The notes under the pieces were generated by a model. It saw nothing but the letters and a program-made list of their open reading frames with translations, ran no database searches and was not told where the DNA came from. Positions 6,443-6,587 of a stretch of DNA of 6,587 nucleotides are shown one piece after another. Source of the stretch: Planctomycetota bacterium. Its GTDB lineage: Bacteria; Planctomycetota; J058; JARGOJ01. The stretch lies in the NCBI GenBank assembly GCA_029210225.1, contig JARGOJ010000517.1, forward strand, positions 1-6,587, read 5' to 3'. The stretch's first letter is position 1. Every line of letters begins with the position of its first letter. A program made the translations under genes and the position numbers.

Positions 6443-6587
6443 ATGAATGAATTAGAGAGAGAGAAGTCCGTTATCAAGACTTCTCTCTCTTTCTATTTGG
6501 CCTATCTCTTCGCCGCGATCGTCGCGATTGTCCTCGTCACTTTTCTGCTCTACAGCAATAGCCTCGATGCCTCATGGCACCTGGATG
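6443..6587 (+). CDS. N-terminus of a membrane protein, possibly a GT-C/TMTC-like glycosyltransferase (partial)
   Basis: A frame opens with ATG at 6443 and stays open to the right edge (48 codons plus one base). Residues 1-14 are a short, charged cytoplasmic tail (MNELEREKSVIKT). Residues 15-37 are a long hydrophobic helix (FYLAYLFAAIVAIVLVTFLL). The visible end, YSNSLDASWHLD, recalls the first outer loop of TMTC-like, TPR-bearing GT-C proteins, where 'YsN.....fhfDD..NI' carries the catalytic acidic pair. The window ends exactly at the first Asp, and the next base is G, compatible with a second Asp. This match is by pattern recall only. The Shine-Dalgarno is weak (GAAGAG just upstream). The gene starts 15 bases after the aminotransferase stop and may be co-transcribed. 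Its first codons lie in a strong inverted repeat, annotated separately. That this is a coding membrane protein is well supported; the family is tentative. Confidence 0.75.
   Translation, partial: MNELEREKSVIKTSLSFYLAYLFAAIVAIVLVTFLLYSNSLDASWHLD
6456..6490 (+). repeat. Perfect 13-bp inverted repeat (hairpin) at the start of the membrane-protein gene
   Basis: AGAGAGAGAAGTC (6456-6468) and GACTTCTCTCTCT (6478-6490) pair perfectly around a nine-base loop. In RNA a G-U and an A-U pair extend the stem to 15 pairs. It lies 29 bases after the aminotransferase stop and is followed by only a broken T-rich tract (TTCTATTT). It overlaps codons 5-16 of the downstream gene, so it may be a partial terminator, an attenuator, or a structure affecting translation of that gene. 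Confidence 0.6.

Noticed and set aside
6428..6498. Simple intergenic terminator after the aminotransferase
   Set aside because: The hairpin lies inside a frame that continues into a clear membrane helix, and the following T-tract is interrupted, so I annotated it as a repeat with possible regulatory roles rather than a terminator.

Overview
The window is gene-dense bacterial chromosome of moderate G+C content. It holds five protein-coding genes and almost no spare DNA. Two of the genes run off the window edges: a 701-codon minus-strand reading frame open at the left edge, and a 48-codon plus-strand N-terminus at the right edge. I found no rRNA, tRNA, CRISPR array, insertion sequence or phage gene. 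The Shine-Dalgarno-type starts are bacterial. The style of the left-edge protein (MshEN-like N-terminal helices, one membrane anchor, TPR-like repeats, probable beta-sandwich) recalls Planctomycetota and deltaproteobacterial-grade lineages, as does the partial membrane protein. The lineage is inferred from protein style only and is not firm.

Layout: positions 1-4892 are a tightly packed minus-strand gene set, read from right to left. First comes a long-chain acyl-CoA synthetase (4892-3096). Nine bases later comes a two-part protein with a phasin-like helical N-terminus and a metallo-beta-lactamase fold whose metal ligands are mostly replaced (3086-2127). After 21 more bases comes the large membrane-anchored protein (2105 to beyond the left edge). 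The short gaps, and a Shine-Dalgarno that overlaps the preceding stop codon, indicate one operon. A 218-bp divergent intergenic region (4893-5110) separates it from the plus-strand genes. It contains candidate promoters for both directions and two small inverted repeats. To the right are a class III PLP aminotransferase of the taurine/omega-amino-acid:pyruvate type (5111-6427) and, 15 bases later, the start of a membrane protein (6443 to the edge). The first loop of that protein looks like the DD-bearing loop of GT-C/TMTC-type glycosyltransferases.

How the genes may work together: the acyl-CoA synthetase activates fatty acids. The next protein joins a domain resembling polyhydroxyalkanoate granule proteins to a probably non-catalytic MBL fold. 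Together they suggest a lipid or storage-granule function, with the membrane-anchored TPR-like protein as a possible scaffold. This is inference from gene order and domain style. The aminotransferase is divergently transcribed and need not belong to the same pathway. The most unusual items are the phasin-MBL pseudoenzyme fusion, the architecture of the left-edge protein, and a perfect 13-bp inverted repeat at the start of the right-edge gene.
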